A DNA stretch of 7,520 bases from positions 1-7,520 of the forward strand of contig CAUGKZ010000076.1 of NCBI GenBank assembly GCA_959600065.1, in the 5' to 3' direction. A model generated the notes under the pieces. That model worked only from the letters and a program-made list of their open reading frames with translations. It did no database searches and was not told where the DNA came from. Of this stretch, positions 6,487 to 7,520 are shown in pieces. Source of the stretch: an uncultured Kroppenstedtia sp. Its GTDB lineage: Bacteria > Bacillota > Bacilli > Thermoactinomycetales > DSM-45169. The position numbers and the translations under genes were made by a program. The first letter of the stretch is position 1, and the number at the start of each line of letters is the position of its first letter.

Positions 6487-6516
6487 ACACCCGAACTTCC
6501 GGGTGTTTGTTTTTTT
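6487..6516 (+). terminator. Intrinsic terminator of the transporter-lyase operon
   Basis: A perfect 7-bp stem, ACACCCG (6487-6493) with CGGGTGT (6500-6506), encloses a 6-nt loop. It runs into a T-rich tract (6506-6516, broken by one G). It starts 8 nt after the lyase stop codon and separates the operon from the downstream lipoprotein gene. Confidence 0.92.
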
Positions 6517-6599
6517 GTATAAAAGTTCGATGGGGTGACGACGCGGAAACAATCCTTTGCTATATTCAAGAGAGAGCTCATCGAAAAGGGGCGGAGCAT
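6517..6599 (+). promoter_or_regulatory. Likely promoter/leader region of the downstream lipoprotein gene
   Basis: Because a strong terminator lies just upstream, the lipoprotein gene needs its own promoter here. TATATT at 6561-6566 is a 5-of-6 match to the -10 consensus. The best -35-like hexamer, GTGACG (6535-6540), would leave a 20-nt spacer, which is too long for a confident call. The purine-rich stretch AAAAGGGGCGGAG at 6584-6596 is the ribosome-binding site for ATG 6600. Confidence 0.35.
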
Positions 6600-7451
6600 A
6601 TGGCAAGAAGAGAGGTTTTCATCCTGGTGATCGCGCTGGTTGTGTCAGCTCTCACCGGATGTGGAAGCGAAAAAACCGAGGCGAAGGGAGAGAGGAATTC
6701 CGCTCAGAAGGTGGCGGCCATGCTAGATCAGGCCTACGCTCATCTGAATCAAGTTCAGGGCTTGGAATATATAACCGAAGGGAAGCAAAAAACCCGAACC
6801 CATCCTAAAAATAAGTCCTCTCACAGTGAGATCCGTCAGAAAATGTGGACAGAGGCCGGATACGCACCGGACCGTTTCCACATCGTTTCCCTGGGGGAGG
6901 GGTCTCCATCTGAAGAGATCTACTTGAATCACCGAGCCATGTATCTCAAAGATCCCGAGGGGGACCGGTGGGAAAAGATCTCCGCCAAAGGGACAGAGGG
7001 AATGGCTTTGGATCTCATCCATCCCCATGATCCGAAACGACTGTTGAAACAGTTGAGATTACTAGGTGAAGATTGGGCCCTCACTCAACAGCAGGGAGAT
7101 TATCTCTTGCAGATGGAGTGGACGGGAGAGAGCATCGCTTCCTATATCCGTCAAGTCTGGTGGGGTCATAAAGAACTGGCTGTGATGGATACCTCGCCGG
7201 ACCTCGTGAAATGGAAGGATCATCTCCAGGTCAAACGCATCCAACAGACGATCCGGCTGGACGCAGAGACCTTCCGACCGATCCGGCTGGAACGGAAGGT
7301 GGATGCCGAAGTGGAGGTGGATGGCTTTCATTTGACATCGGAGCTGGATTTTAAAACCGAGGTACGAGAAAGGAAGAGGCCACTTCAAATTCCTGCTGAA
7401 GTGAAACAATCTGCTAAAGAAATAAAGCCTGAAATCAGGGCTTTTGATTAA
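6600..7451 (+). CDS. Lipoprotein of unknown function, LppX/LolA-like (DUF6612-type)
   Basis: This 283-aa protein starts at ATG 6600. It has a clear lipoprotein signal: MARREV, a hydrophobic core, then an LTGC lipobox with C21 as the lipidated residue. A short polar linker (SEKTEAKGERNS) leads to a predicted helix (AQKVAAMLDQAYAHLNQV). The body is rich in beta-strand-like segments with the pattern KMWTEA...PDRFH, EIYLNHRAMYLKD, WEKI, and a late ETFRPIRLERKVDAEVEVDG stretch. This layout resembles the DUF6612/LppX-like lipoproteins of Bacillota, which have a LolA-like half-barrel expected to hold hydrophobic ligands. The precise function of these proteins is not established. Family assignment is by pattern only and moderately confident; the coding call is firm. 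The same frame is open upstream to 6378, but the lipobox signal and ribosome-binding site fix the start at 6600. It is separated from the operon by a terminator, so no functional link is implied. Confidence 0.88.
   Translation: MARREVFILVIALVVSALTGCGSEKTEAKGERNSAQKVAAMLDQAYAHLNQVQGLEYITEGKQKTRTHPKNKSSHSEIRQKMWTEAGYAPDRFHIVSLGEGSPSEEIYLNHRAMYLKDPEGDRWEKISAKGTEGMALDLIHPHDPKRLLKQLRLLGEDWALTQQQGDYLLQMEWTGESIASYIRQVWWGHKELAVMDTSPDLVKWKDHLQVKRIQQTIRLDAETFRPIRLERKVDAEVEVDGFHLTSELDFKTEVRERKRPLQIPAEVKQSAKEIKPEIRAFD
7424..7445 (+). terminator. Weak hairpin at the 3' end of the lipoprotein gene
   Basis: AAAG-CCTG pairs with CAGG-(G)-CTTT around an AAAT loop, giving about 8 bp with one bulged G. It is followed by only four T residues, and the stop codon lies at 7449-7451. 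It could be a weak terminator or attenuator before the next gene. The short T-run and its position inside the coding end make it doubtful. Confidence 0.3.
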
Positions 7452-7460
7452 CCAGGAAAT

Positions 7461-7469
7461 AGGTGGAGG
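7461..7469 (+). promoter_or_regulatory. Shine-Dalgarno of a possible downstream gene
   Basis: AGGTGGAGG lies 8 nt before TTG 7478. It is a strong site with no other purpose visible, since the preceding gene ends at 7451. This suggests that a gene starts at the right edge. Confidence 0.5.
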
Positions 7470-7477
7470 AAATAAAA

Positions 7478-7520
7478 TTGACCTTTCGCTCTTCCCATTG
7501 CCCCCATCGTAAAATATGGC
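7478..7520 (+). CDS. Possible start of another gene (partial, right edge)
   Basis: A TTG at 7478 follows a strong Shine-Dalgarno by 8 nt, and the frame stays open for the remaining 14 codons (reads MTFRSSHCPHRKIW). TTG starts are used repeatedly in this window, so the start is credible. The visible peptide is too short to recognise, and a chance open frame of this length is common. If real, the gene lies 26 nt after the lipoprotein gene and may be co-transcribed with it. Confidence 0.4.
   Translation, partial: MTFRSSHCPHRKIW

Noticed and set aside
6378..6599. Upstream extension of the lipoprotein gene
   Set aside because: It would run through the lyase 3' end and the terminator. The lipobox signal peptide starts at ATG 6600 behind a ribosome site.
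7249..7291. 13-bp direct repeat CGATCCGGCTGGA (7249-7261 and 7279-7291)
   Set aside because: It is in frame inside the lipoprotein gene and encodes two similar beta-strand segments (IRLD, IRLE). It is best explained by codon use, not by a mobile or regulatory repeat.
1..7520. CRISPR arrays, insertion sequences, tRNA or rRNA genes
   Set aside because: No spaced direct repeats, terminal inverted repeats, transposase motifs or RNA-gene consensus blocks were seen on either strand.

Overview
The window (about 55% GC by eye) reads like the chromosome of a Gram-positive, low-to-mid-GC bacterium of the Bacillota. It has strong AGGAGG-type Shine-Dalgarno sites, frequent TTG/GTG starts, two lipoproteins with lipobox signal peptides, and Bacillus-like family members. 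A thermoactinomycete-type genome (the Kroppenstedtia/Desmospora/Planifilum group) would fit, but this placement is inference.

Layout. (1) Positions 1-834, minus strand: the N-terminal 278 codons of an exported PIG-L/LmbE-family zinc deacetylase, cut by the left edge. (2) Positions 835-1059: a divergent intergenic region with the Shine-Dalgarno sites of both flanking genes, a weak candidate promoter and possible leader hairpins. (3) Positions 1060-6478, plus strand: a tight four-gene operon encoding a solute-binding lipoprotein, an ABC ATPase with a TOBE domain, a fused two-domain permease and an argininosuccinate-lyase-superfamily C-N lyase. It is closed by a clear intrinsic terminator at 6487-6516. 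(4) Positions 6600-7451, plus strand: a separate lipoprotein gene resembling the LppX/LolA-like DUF6612 group. (5) Positions 7478-7520: the possible first codons of another TTG-started gene, cut by the right edge.

How the genes may work together. The binding protein, ATPase and double permease make a complete importer of the Fe3+/spermidine/aminoethylphosphonate-type class. The binding protein lacks the tandem tyrosines that hold ferric iron in FbpA-type proteins. The last gene is a lyase whose relatives cleave N-succinyl compounds to fumarate plus an amine. No other arginine gene is in the window, and several active-site-neighbourhood residues differ from ordinary ArgH. The most economical reading is an import-and-cleave cassette: an anionic amino-dicarboxylate (an N-substituted aspartate, possibly an aminopolycarboxylate chelate such as EDDS) is captured, imported and split to fumarate plus an amine or amino acid. 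This is a hypothesis from family membership and gene order. It is the best candidate in the window for an undescribed system.
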